DNA from: a virus
Strand: one strand, 5' to 3'
Length of the DNA stretch: 64,000 nt
IMG/VR virus record: IMGVR_UViG_3300032268_001383
Location: 34,742-98,741 of that record
Shown: one piece after another, positions 38,348 to 45,663 of the stretch
Layout: the number at the start of each line of letters is the position of its first letter
Numbering within the stretch: the first letter of the stretch is position 1
Notes under the pieces: model-generated
Database searches by the model: none
Seen by the model: only the letters and a program-made list of their open reading frames with translations
What the model was told of the DNA's origin: nothing
Translations under genes and position numbers: made by a program

Positions 38348-38355
38348 AATATATA
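38346..38355 (+). promoter_or_regulatory. Candidate promoter box for the 38360 gene
   Basis: TTAATATATA ends 5 nt before the ATG at 38360. It overlaps the T-run of the preceding terminator. The spacing implies a leaderless or nearly leaderless transcript. Confidence 0.55.
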
Positions 38356-38359
38356 ATAT

Positions 38360-39310
38360 ATGAAATCAATCAAATCATATAAAGACTTTTTGAGAGAAGA
38401 CAATAACGATATAGCTCAAGAGATTATTTCTTTGGCTGATGGTGACTCTTATGCACAAACTCTAATATCTAAATATTGTAAAAACTTTGACACATCAATA
38501 GATTCGTATTCGGTTATATCATTATTGGATAATGAGACTCAAACAAATTTACTAAGTAAAATTAAAGAATATAAATCAAAGAGTGAAGAATTCCCAGAGG
38601 TATTTGCGAATACCGATTTGAATTTATTAGAATCAAAAAGTTTTGTAGCTGGAAAAAACTTATTCAATTGTTTTTTAAAAATTTTAACTGCACTTGGATG
38701 TAAAGGCATACAAGTAAATTATGAACTTACACCTAAAGACTATCTTGTATACTTAGTAACAAATGATTTGAATTATTTAGATATTAGAATGGTCTCATCT
38801 AGATTCAAGTATTTAGATATGATTATACAAGATATGCAGACAAGTACACAAGTTGCTAAACTTTATTATGGTCTGAAAAATAATATGGTATTGGAATATG
38901 GATTAACCTTTCAAGATTCTATTCATAAAATTGGAGAGTTCAAATTCAAATTCGAAACATATGAATCACTAATAAATTCACCTTTACTAGCTTTATTCAA
39001 CTTCAAGACTCACCTGAAAAACTTTAACTACGAAAAATTAAAATTATTTGGTAAAATAAAAGAGGCTATGAATAATTTTAGTCCAGGTTATTTCGAAAAA
39101 CAGTCAAAACCTACTATCAAGGAGGATATAATGACTTTTGGATATTATGGTATCGGTAGATGGGATGACGGTTTCATGGATCATAATGAAATACAATCTC
39201 TTAAAAATAATCTTAAAAACTATCTGATACAATTTCCTTGGTCGGAACAACTACAATTATCTATCGTAGCTAAAGAATATTGGCTTTATATTAATATTAA
39301 ATTAAAGTAA
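38360..39310 (+). CDS. Leader-bearing unknown protein (316 aa)
   Basis: A 316-residue protein. MKSIKSYKDFLREDNND is one of the best leader matches, with F-L-R-E as a processing site of the L-x-E type. The body is alpha-helical in its first half and mixed in the second (GYYGIGRWDDGFMDHNE). The end overlaps the convergent GNAT gene by 9 nt. No family is recognised. Confidence 0.6.
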   Translation: MKSIKSYKDFLREDNNDIAQEIISLADGDSYAQTLISKYCKNFDTSIDSYSVISLLDNETQTNLLSKIKEYKSKSEEFPEVFANTDLNLLESKSFVAGKNLFNCFLKILTALGCKGIQVNYELTPKDYLVYLVTNDLNYLDIRMVSSRFKYLDMIIQDMQTSTQVAKLYYGLKNNMVLEYGLTFQDSIHKIGEFKFKFETYESLINSPLLALFNFKTHLKNFNYEKLKLFGKIKEAMNNFSPGYFEKQSKPTIKEDIMTFGYYGIGRWDDGFMDHNEIQSLKNNLKNYLIQFPWSEQLQLSIVAKEYWLYINIKLK

Positions 39311-39988
39311 TTTCTGAATCATTTTTTTAATTGAATCTGGTGTTTCTATACTAGCATCATTTTTATTAGTCTCGGAATCTTTTATCCATTGACTGATTTC
39401 ATATAAGTCATCGATATCATAAATATTTGATTTTCCATCTTCTTCAATCAATTGAGAACCTTGTTTAAAAATATTGGATATATCTTCTTGACTTTTACCA
39501 TAGTCAACAAAGAATAATAAAATTTGCCCTGCTAATGGATGTTTCTCAGAAATTTTATCTAAAACATCTTTCTCTAAATGTTTATTATCCAAATCTCTAT
39601 CAGCTTTATAATCATAATCAAATAAGTTATCTAATCTCCTTCTCATTTTGACACCATCATCAGTCAAAATTTTTCTACCCAAATTTTTATATCCATATTT
39701 TTTTGCTAAATAGACCATCAATATTTGTCCGTATCCTTCACCTCTTACGTGAGACTGGATTGACCCAATTTCAATTTTCCCTTTATATTCACTATAAAGT
39801 ACCGTAGCAAGTAATTTATTATCACTTTTCGAATAAAGTTTAGCCGTATAATTGTTTTGACCATAGAAGTAATCTCTATGGTCATCCACGACTTTGAAGT
39901 TGTCTAAAACTTTATAAGGATTTGTCTTATCAATTTTGGTGAAATTTTCATTTACCTTGAAACTACTAAATAATTTTAAGAATTTCAT
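39302..39988 (-). CDS. GNAT-fold acetyltransferase-like protein with leader
   Basis: A 228-residue protein beginning MKFLKLFSSFKVNENFTK, a variant of the shared leader. Residues ~30-125 read as a GNAT domain: beta strands ATVLYSEYKG and KIEIGSIQSH, then the acetyl-CoA pyrophosphate loop H-V-R-G-E-G-Y-G (80-87) followed by helix QILMVYLAKKYG. GNAT enzymes transfer acetyl groups to amines of proteins or small molecules. The C-terminal ~90 residues are helical and unassigned. If packaged, it could modify host proteins early after infection (inference). It overlaps the upstream ankyrin gene by 4 nt (ATGA). Confidence 0.6.
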   Translation of the reverse strand: MKFLKLFSSFKVNENFTKIDKTNPYKVLDNFKVVDDHRDYFYGQNNYTAKLYSKSDNKLLATVLYSEYKGKIEIGSIQSHVRGEGYGQILMVYLAKKYGYKNLGRKILTDDGVKMRRRLDNLFDYDYKADRDLDNKHLEKDVLDKISEKHPLAGQILLFFVDYGKSQEDISNIFKQGSQLIEEDGKSNIYDIDDLYEISQWIKDSETNKNDASIETPDSIKKMIQKLL

Positions 39989-41787
39989 TCGTAAGATTTT
40001 AATATCTCAACAACTTCTTCTTTTTGTTCAGGCGTTGTTTGTAATGATGTAGAACACCAGCCAATCCATTCTGCGAACAACTTTTGTTTTGCAACAGGAT
40101 TTTTAAAATTAGCGTCACCACTTTCTAACTCATCAAGTAAATATTTCAGTATTTCATTTGTCCCGTATTCAATACACTGTTTAACAACCATATATCTTCT
40201 TTCGGCAACATTTGCACCATGTGTGACTAATAGTTTAACAACATCTAAATTTTGATTTCTCGATGCTGCTCTTAAAGGATAACCTTTCTCAAAGTTAGCA
40301 TCAATTCCATTTTGTAAAACAAATTTCATAGCGTCTAAATCATTGATGATAGTATTTAATATTTCATTTGTTAGCTCACATCCATTTTTTACCAAAATTT
40401 TAATCATATCTAAGTCCTTAGCAAACTTAATCGGATTATTCAATGTTGGAACAGCACCCTTTTTGATTAATAATTCAACTTTTTGTTTATTGTTTTCTCT
40501 GACTGCGTTTTCTAATGGTTTGCCATTTTGTGCGTTTGGATTAGCACCTGCTTCCAAATATTTTTCTATATCCACAATAGGTAAATTTTCTTTGATAATT
40601 TGTTTAGAAGCTTCGATTCTTCTCTTCCTAGCTTCAATTTCCTCTTTAGTCATAGGTTGCATCGCCTCTTTAGGTATGCTCCATTTTTTGAGAGTGTCAA
40701 TAATTTTAGAGGCGTGATTTTCATCATTCTTTAGATGACAAGCAGTTATTCTATAACTCTCACCAATTGTAACTCCAATAACAGACATATTATCTGTTGA
40801 TGGTAATTTGAAATTATAGATATAAAATTGTTTAGTGAATTTTTCTTCACCGACATAAAATTCCCAAGAACCGATAGATTTTGCTATACAATGTCTAGTA
40901 TTTGCGTTTAAGTCTTTGTTAGCAGCATATGACCTAACTTCTAAGATAAGTATATTGTCTTTTAGATAAACTTGTTCAGCACCATTAGATAAACCATATT
41001 GCTTATTAACATTTTCGATTGCGACTATGAAATCTTCAAATCCTGAATTATTAACAGCCTGTATATTAGCTTCTGCTGCTTGAATTAGAGAATTTAAGTT
41101 TTGATATTGTTTTACCGAACTAAAGAAAAAATCCTGTAACTTCTTATTTTTGATAGGATCTTTCTTACCACTTTTATCTGTACCATATTCATCGAAAGCT
41201 TTTGCAATAGCCACAATTTTTTCTTTTTGGAATGGAGTCATTTTTTCTAACCAAGCTTTTTGCCAAGAAAGTAATTGCTGAACCCATTTGTTGTAAGAAA
41301 CTCCTTCTTCTAATGATCCTAAATCATCTATAAGTCTTTCTATAGCCGGTCTAAATTGTCTACCTTCCTCTTCTGATGATTTTTTTTCTTCATCATTTGC
41401 TGCCTTACTTACATATCTATCAATCGGCATTGGGAGATTACTTAAAGAGCTTCTCAATCTTTTTAACTTGTCTACTAAGTTTTTTAATTCTGAGAATCTA
41501 TCTTCTTCGCTCAAATCAGCAAGATCTTCAAAGAAAAATTTAGTAAAGGTATAAACTAACCCTTCATTATCTCTTAGTATAGATTTTATTGTTTGGAAAC
41601 TAGGATCGTTGTCAGCCCTTCTTACCTCTTCAGGTGTTAATCCTACATTTTCTCCTTCTTTTGGGCTCATTTTTTCCTTTTTATCTCTTAGTGCTCTATT
41701 TCTAAGAAATGTCTTAGCCTGATTGATGTTTTCATCTAATCTCTGTCCCTTATAAGACTGTTTGAAATCTAAAAAATTCTTAATCAT
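39985..41787 (-). CDS. Ankyrin-repeat protein with an HC-motif central domain
   Basis: A 600-residue protein. The start (MIKNFLDFKQSYKGQRLDEN) is a weak version of the shared leader. Residues ~20-280 are helical and charged. A central domain at ~265-370 contains NANTRHCIAKS followed by QFYIYNFKLP and GVTIGES, a pattern reminiscent of PcfJ-like phage and plasmid domains with a conserved His-Cys. Residues ~405-575 hold about five ankyrin repeats (EAGANPNAQNGKPLENAVRE, LVTHGANVAERRY), which bind protein partners. Ankyrin proteins in phages are rare and often act on host or immune factors. The partner is unknown. Confidence 0.65.
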   Translation of the reverse strand: MIKNFLDFKQSYKGQRLDENINQAKTFLRNRALRDKKEKMSPKEGENVGLTPEEVRRADNDPSFQTIKSILRDNEGLVYTFTKFFFEDLADLSEEDRFSELKNLVDKLKRLRSSLSNLPMPIDRYVSKAANDEEKKSSEEEGRQFRPAIERLIDDLGSLEEGVSYNKWVQQLLSWQKAWLEKMTPFQKEKIVAIAKAFDEYGTDKSGKKDPIKNKKLQDFFFSSVKQYQNLNSLIQAAEANIQAVNNSGFEDFIVAIENVNKQYGLSNGAEQVYLKDNILILEVRSYAANKDLNANTRHCIAKSIGSWEFYVGEEKFTKQFYIYNFKLPSTDNMSVIGVTIGESYRITACHLKNDENHASKIIDTLKKWSIPKEAMQPMTKEEIEARKRRIEASKQIIKENLPIVDIEKYLEAGANPNAQNGKPLENAVRENNKQKVELLIKKGAVPTLNNPIKFAKDLDMIKILVKNGCELTNEILNTIINDLDAMKFVLQNGIDANFEKGYPLRAASRNQNLDVVKLLVTHGANVAERRYMVVKQCIEYGTNEILKYLLDELESGDANFKNPVAKQKLFAEWIGWCSTSLQTTPEQKEEVVEILKSYE

Positions 41788-41791
41788 AATA

Positions 41792-43357
41792 TTATCTAAG
41801 TCTTTTTCTTTTTTTATTTTCTAAAATTAGTTCTATTTCTCTTAAATAAAGTCCTTGAGATTCTTTAAGATATGGAGAAAGTTGTTTTACGGTTGAAAAA
41901 TCACCCCTATCTAAAGCATCATCAATAAGTTCTTGGATTTCTCTCTTAGACATCTTTGAGTAATCTACTTCTTCAACATCACCAAGTTCTTCAACATCTT
42001 CAATTTCTTCTGGTTCATCTTGAATACCTTTAGTTCTTTGATATTCTTCCCAAGCTACCATTTGTTTATTATATTCTTCTAAATCTTTTTGATATTGTTC
42101 CATCTCGGCGTTATATCTTTCCATCTCTTCGATTGATTCAATGATTTCGTCTATCATACTATCAATTTTTCTTCTTGCAAATGGTTTATTAGAAAGAATA
42201 CCCCTGAATAATTCCAAAAATTCATCAGTTGGCATTGTTTCTTTATCAATTAACTTTTTAAACAATTCTTCTTTAATATTAGGATATTCCTGGATTTTAG
42301 TATTTTTATTTACAAAAGCTCTAAAATCTCTAGCAATTTCAGGTCCATATTTCCAATCTTCTGGTTCATCTTTTGAACCTGTTTCTGAAATTGCTACTTT
42401 AGCAGCTCTTGGATCTGATGGAATACCACCTAAGCTTAAAAGTTCGAATAAACCTTTAACTGATTCATGTAGTAACATCGGAAAATCTATACCTCTTGCT
42501 CTTAAAATAGGAGTGTAATTAAATTGTTCCTCAGCTACAAAATCTGAATATCCCTCCTCATCATAAAATTCTTCTTCGTCACCACCAGTCCATTCCTCTT
42601 CATCACCACCAGTCCATTCTGTGTATTCTTCTTCCTCTTCTTCTATTTCTTCTCTTTCTTTCTCAGTTTTCTTCCATCCATATCCACAAGCCCCTGCTAA
42701 TCCTTCTGGCTGTTCCTCCATCATTTGAGATCTTGAAGTTGTAGGAATCAACCAATCTAATTTATCAGCTGTTTTACTCATTTCATCCCAAATATTAAAG
42801 ATTTCTTCAGCTTTTTGAGTGCCATAAATTTCATTTAAGCCGTCTTTTACTTCTTGGCTATGTAAAATGTGTTTTGTATTTTTAGCCTCACCTTGAATAA
42901 TCAAGTTAGCTATTTTTCTTTTATGAACTTCATTTCTTATATCTTCTTCTGTAACTTCAATAAATTGAGCTTCTGCTTCTGGATTTTCTTCTTCTTCGGA
43001 TTCATCCATGAATTTTTTTATTTGACCTCCACTTTTAAATAACTTTATGTCTAAGTCAATAGAATATCTATCAAGGATCCAACCGAAATTTACTTCCATT
43101 ACCTTTTTTGCTAAATCTTCCAATGCCTTCTCATTACCTTTAACATACTCATTCGACTTAGTCAAAAGTGACATTAATTTTGTTCCTAAACTACCTGTCG
43201 ATTGAGCACCAGTAATTCCCATTCTTTCTTTAGCTCTCTTTTCCACATCACTTAGATAGGGAGACTCATTATCTCTTTCTTCACCTTCACCAGGTATAGC
43301 TGGGTTTCCTTTTATTGTTATTTCTTCTAAAAACTTTTCAAAATCTTTGATTTTCAT
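41792..43357 (-). CDS. Leader-bearing acidic protein (521 aa), possible head-core component
   Basis: A 521-residue protein. MKIKDFEKFLEEITIKG matches the leader, with FLEE as a processing site. It is strongly acidic: residues ~245-285 hold a Glu tract and a tandem E-W-T-G-G-D-E-E-E repeat. Residues ~295-320 (RARGIDFPMLLHESVKGLFE) are a hydrophobic helical segment, and ~410-450 form a coiled coil. Acidic, helical, leader-bearing proteins resemble prohead scaffold or core components, but this is inference. The start is 2 nt from the next gene. Confidence 0.55.
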   Translation of the reverse strand: MKIKDFEKFLEEITIKGNPAIPGEGEERDNESPYLSDVEKRAKERMGITGAQSTGSLGTKLMSLLTKSNEYVKGNEKALEDLAKKVMEVNFGWILDRYSIDLDIKLFKSGGQIKKFMDESEEEENPEAEAQFIEVTEEDIRNEVHKRKIANLIIQGEAKNTKHILHSQEVKDGLNEIYGTQKAEEIFNIWDEMSKTADKLDWLIPTTSRSQMMEEQPEGLAGACGYGWKKTEKEREEIEEEEEEYTEWTGGDEEEWTGGDEEEFYDEEGYSDFVAEEQFNYTPILRARGIDFPMLLHESVKGLFELLSLGGIPSDPRAAKVAISETGSKDEPEDWKYGPEIARDFRAFVNKNTKIQEYPNIKEELFKKLIDKETMPTDEFLELFRGILSNKPFARRKIDSMIDEIIESIEEMERYNAEMEQYQKDLEEYNKQMVAWEEYQRTKGIQDEPEEIEDVEELGDVEEVDYSKMSKREIQELIDDALDRGDFSTVKQLSPYLKESQGLYLREIELILENKKRKRLR

Positions 43358-43359
43358 GA

Positions 43360-43611
43360 TTATTTAATATATTTTTTTACGGATTCACCCATTTCATTTG
43401 TTTCTTCAATAAATCTGTTTACAACATCCATTTCAGTCACAGCTTTTCTTTGTGGTGTTTCTACAGGTTGTGTAATTGTTGGTTGATGAGGTTTAACTGG
43501 AGGTTGAGGTTTTGTGGGAACCTTTGGTTTTACTTTTTCCTTTTCTTTTGGACTTGTAGCAACTGCGGCAGCTTCCTTGAGAAAAGATTTGAATTTTCTA
43601 ATATGTTTCAT
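43360..43611 (-). CDS. Leader-bearing Pro/Lys-rich small protein
   Basis: An 83-residue protein. MKHIRKFKSFLKEAAAV gives F-L-K-E followed by Ala, the closest fit in the window to the T4 processing site (L/I-x-E before A/G). Residues ~20-55 are a Pro/Lys/Thr-rich disordered linker, and ~58-83 an amphipathic helix. Its size and composition resemble small T4 head-core or internal proteins. A promoter box lies 20 nt upstream. Confidence 0.6.
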   Translation of the reverse strand: MKHIRKFKSFLKEAAAVATSPKEKEKVKPKVPTKPQPPVKPHQPTITQPVETPQRKAVTEMDVVNRFIEETNEMGESVKKYIK

Positions 43612-43630
43612 ATAAAGAATAAATTTTAAG

Positions 43631-43640
43631 TATATATTAA
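43631..43640 (-). promoter_or_regulatory. Candidate promoter box for the minus-strand leader-gene operon
   Basis: The minus strand reads TTTTTTTAATATATACTT, with the core ending 20 nt before the ATG at 43611. It heads the run of genes down to 39302. Confidence 0.5.
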
Positions 43641-43688
43641 AAAAATAAATCCGGAATTAGACAATTTAAGACTTAATATTTAGAAAAA

Positions 43689-43698
43689 TTAATATATA
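43689..43698 (+). promoter_or_regulatory. Candidate promoter box for the DUF5856-like gene
   Basis: The sequence AAAATTAATATATAGAAAA has its core ending 18 nt before the ATG at 43716. It is divergent from the box at 43631. Confidence 0.5.
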
Positions 43699-43715
43699 GA
43701 AAAAAAAGTAATTAT

Positions 43716-44210
43716 ATGAAAAAATTCACAGACTTAAAACCAATAAAGAAAGTAAACGAAGATTTGAAATATTTCAAACCAAAAGTTTCTGAATATAAAC
43801 AGATTTTAGAGGCAGAAAAACCTAAAACAGGGCCTGTTGGATTCTTCTCAAAAATATTCGAAAGTAAAGAATTAGCTCACGTTTATCATTTACAGGTAAA
43901 GGGCGATATGGGCTCACTTGCTAAACACCAAGCTCTCCAAGACTATTATGAAGGTATTTTAGAACCACTTGATGACTTAATTGAACTATATCAAGGTCAG
44001 TTTGGTAAAATCCTACAGGGTTATGATATTATTGATACGACAAAGAATGCTAAAACAGACACAATTGAATATTTCACAGATTTAGGCGATTTTATAAAAA
44101 AGGAAAGATATAAATGTTTTGACAAAGAAGATACACACTATTTTAATATAATAGATGATATACTCGTTATGATTTATAAGCTACTTTATAAACTCAAATT
44201 TACAAAATAA
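43716..44210 (+). CDS. DUF5856-like helical phage protein with leader-like N-terminus
   Basis: A 164-residue helical protein. The segment SKELAHVYHLQVKGDMGSLA followed by KHQALQDYYEGI and ELYQGQFGKI matches, from memory, the phage family DUF5856, found in T4-like phages and predicted to form a four-helix, ferritin/Dps-like bundle. His and Glu residues in these helices could bind metal but are not proven. The N-terminus (MKKFTDLKPIKKVNEDL) is a weak form of the shared leader. A terminator follows that lies inside the convergent gene's 3' end. Confidence 0.6.
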   Translation: MKKFTDLKPIKKVNEDLKYFKPKVSEYKQILEAEKPKTGPVGFFSKIFESKELAHVYHLQVKGDMGSLAKHQALQDYYEGILEPLDDLIELYQGQFGKILQGYDIIDTTKNAKTDTIEYFTDLGDFIKKERYKCFDKEDTHYFNIIDDILVMIYKLLYKLKFTK

Positions 44211-44218
44211 ATTTGAAC

Positions 44219-44641
44219 TTAATTCAAAAGAGTTTCTATCTGAATATTTCTAAGATAAGAAACTCTTTCTTTTTTATATAAATCTATCGCACTTATCCAA
44301 TAAGGATTTACAGAAGGATAAGCACTATTGACTGTTAGTGAATCAAATTTGAAAGTAATTTTGTTAGATTCGATTGTAAAATCTTCACCATATAATTCTA
44401 TCTGACTAATAAATTTATCAGTTTTATCATATGATTGTAATATTAAAGAAAAATCTTTTTCACCTATTAGTTTAAGATTTTCATGAAAAAAAATATCTTC
44501 TATTTCTACTACTAATAAATCCTCTTCTTTGGAAGTTGCCTGAAATCTACCCAAATTCACATCAATAATTGACTCATTATCTAAAACTAATAAGTAAGGT
44601 TCACAAAATAAATAAATCTGATAAATAGATTCACTTCTCAT
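44219..44641 (-). CDS. Unknown protein (140 aa)
   Basis: A 140-residue acidic, strand-rich protein starting MRSESIYQIYLFCEPYLLVL. There is no signal peptide or recognised motif. It is separated by 2 nt from the upstream coiled-coil gene, so the two are co-transcribed. It may be a small structural beta-domain. Confidence 0.5.
   Translation of the reverse strand: MRSESIYQIYLFCEPYLLVLDNESIIDVNLGRFQATSKEEDLLVVEIEDIFFHENLKLIGEKDFSLILQSYDKTDKFISQIELYGEDFTIESNKITFKFDSLTVNSAYPSVNPYWISAIDLYKKERVSYLRNIQIETLLN
44227..44275 (+). terminator. Intrinsic terminator of the DUF5856-like gene
   Basis: The stem is AAAGAGTTTCT (44227-44237) with AGAAACTCTTT (44258-44268), followed by CTTTTTTATA. It lies within the 3' end of the convergent minus-strand gene. 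Confidence 0.7.
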
Positions 44642-44643
44642 TA

Positions 44644-44949
44644 CTAATAAATAAATTTTTCACCAGAATCATTATAATCTTTCAATTGATTATTTACCTG
44701 GTCTAGTAATCCCAACATATCAGAAATTTTAGTTTCGATTGTTTTTAAATTAAGGTGAGCATCATCTATTTGGTTATTAGAAGATTTAGAATTTGATAAA
44801 AAGTTAGAAAGTGTTTCAACAATGGATGAAACACTTTTTTTACCAGAATCCATATCCTCACTTATTCGAGTAATTTTATTCATCATTTCTTCAAGTGTTT
44901 CATTTGAAAGCTGTAGTTGTTCTGTCGCTTCGGTAAACTTTCTTATCAT
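44644..44949 (-). CDS. Small coiled-coil protein
   Basis: A 101-residue, entirely helical protein with heptad spacing (LSNETLEEMMNKI, LNLKTIETKISDMLGLLDQV), predicting a coiled-coil oligomer. The first residues (MIRKFTEATEQL) only faintly resemble the shared leader. It could be a tail or neck component or an assembly chaperone; there is no direct evidence. Confidence 0.5.
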   Translation of the reverse strand: MIRKFTEATEQLQLSNETLEEMMNKITRISEDMDSGKKSVSSIVETLSNFLSNSKSSNNQIDDAHLNLKTIETKISDMLGLLDQVNNQLKDYNDSGEKFIY

Positions 44950-44965
44950 TTTGAGATTTATTTTT

Positions 44966-44975
44966 TTAATATATA
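44966..44975 (+). promoter_or_regulatory. Candidate promoter box for the 44982 gene
   Basis: The sequence TTTTTTTAATATATATTAAA has its core ending 7 nt before the ATG at 44982. Confidence 0.5.
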
Positions 44976-44981
44976 TTAAAT

Positions 44982-45656
44982 ATGAAACGTAACAAATTAA
45001 TTCTTGAATTTACTGAATTTAATGCCCAAAGGTTGAATCCTGATTCTACACAAATGGCAGTCCATGTGGATAACCCAAGTTTATCGATAAATGCTTTCGA
45101 TAAACACGAAGATGGATTAAGGGCAGGTATGTCCAAAATAAACAATATTTTAAATTCATTGTCGAACACGGCTAGTTTTCGTTCCTTAAAGTCCAAATTT
45201 GCCTTAGAAGAACAAAATTTAACTTCACTAAAAGTCCTTAGGATAGTAAGTAGAGACAGTGTGAGATGGGATGCTTATGTTAGCTTTGTAATCGATGTGG
45301 AAGAGTATTATGGTGAGATTACAGATATACTTTCTGAATTACCGAGTTTTAAATCTGAAGTTTTTAAAGATTCGGATTTAGTTCAAACAAAAGAATGGAT
45401 TATAAAAACTAAAGGAATGATTATAAAATTAGTAAAACTTTGGTTGTACCCAGAAAAAGGTAAATATAAATTAATTAATCCACAACTAATTTGTTATTCA
45501 AGAGTAACTGGAAAAATGTCTGTCATTACTTCAGGTGCTGAAATTGAAGTCATTAAGGCATTTGATAACAAAATTGTAATATCCTATAAAGATGAATATT
45601 ACAATTTGATTGGTGATAATTTTGTTTATTTCAATTATTGGTTTGAAAAGATATAG
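44982..45656 (+). CDS. Unknown protein (224 aa) with weak leader
   Basis: A 224-residue protein starting MKRNKLILEFTEFNAQRLNP; the F-T-E-F spacing only partly fits the shared leader. Residues ~60-160 are helical, and the C-terminal ~70 residues form a small beta-rich domain (VITSGAEIEVIKAFDNKIVI) that looks SH3-like. The function is unknown. Confidence 0.5.
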   Translation: MKRNKLILEFTEFNAQRLNPDSTQMAVHVDNPSLSINAFDKHEDGLRAGMSKINNILNSLSNTASFRSLKSKFALEEQNLTSLKVLRIVSRDSVRWDAYVSFVIDVEEYYGEITDILSELPSFKSEVFKDSDLVQTKEWIIKTKGMIIKLVKLWLYPEKGKYKLINPQLICYSRVTGKMSVITSGAEIEVIKAFDNKIVISYKDEYYNLIGDNFVYFNYWFEKI

Positions 45657-45663
45657 TAAAATT

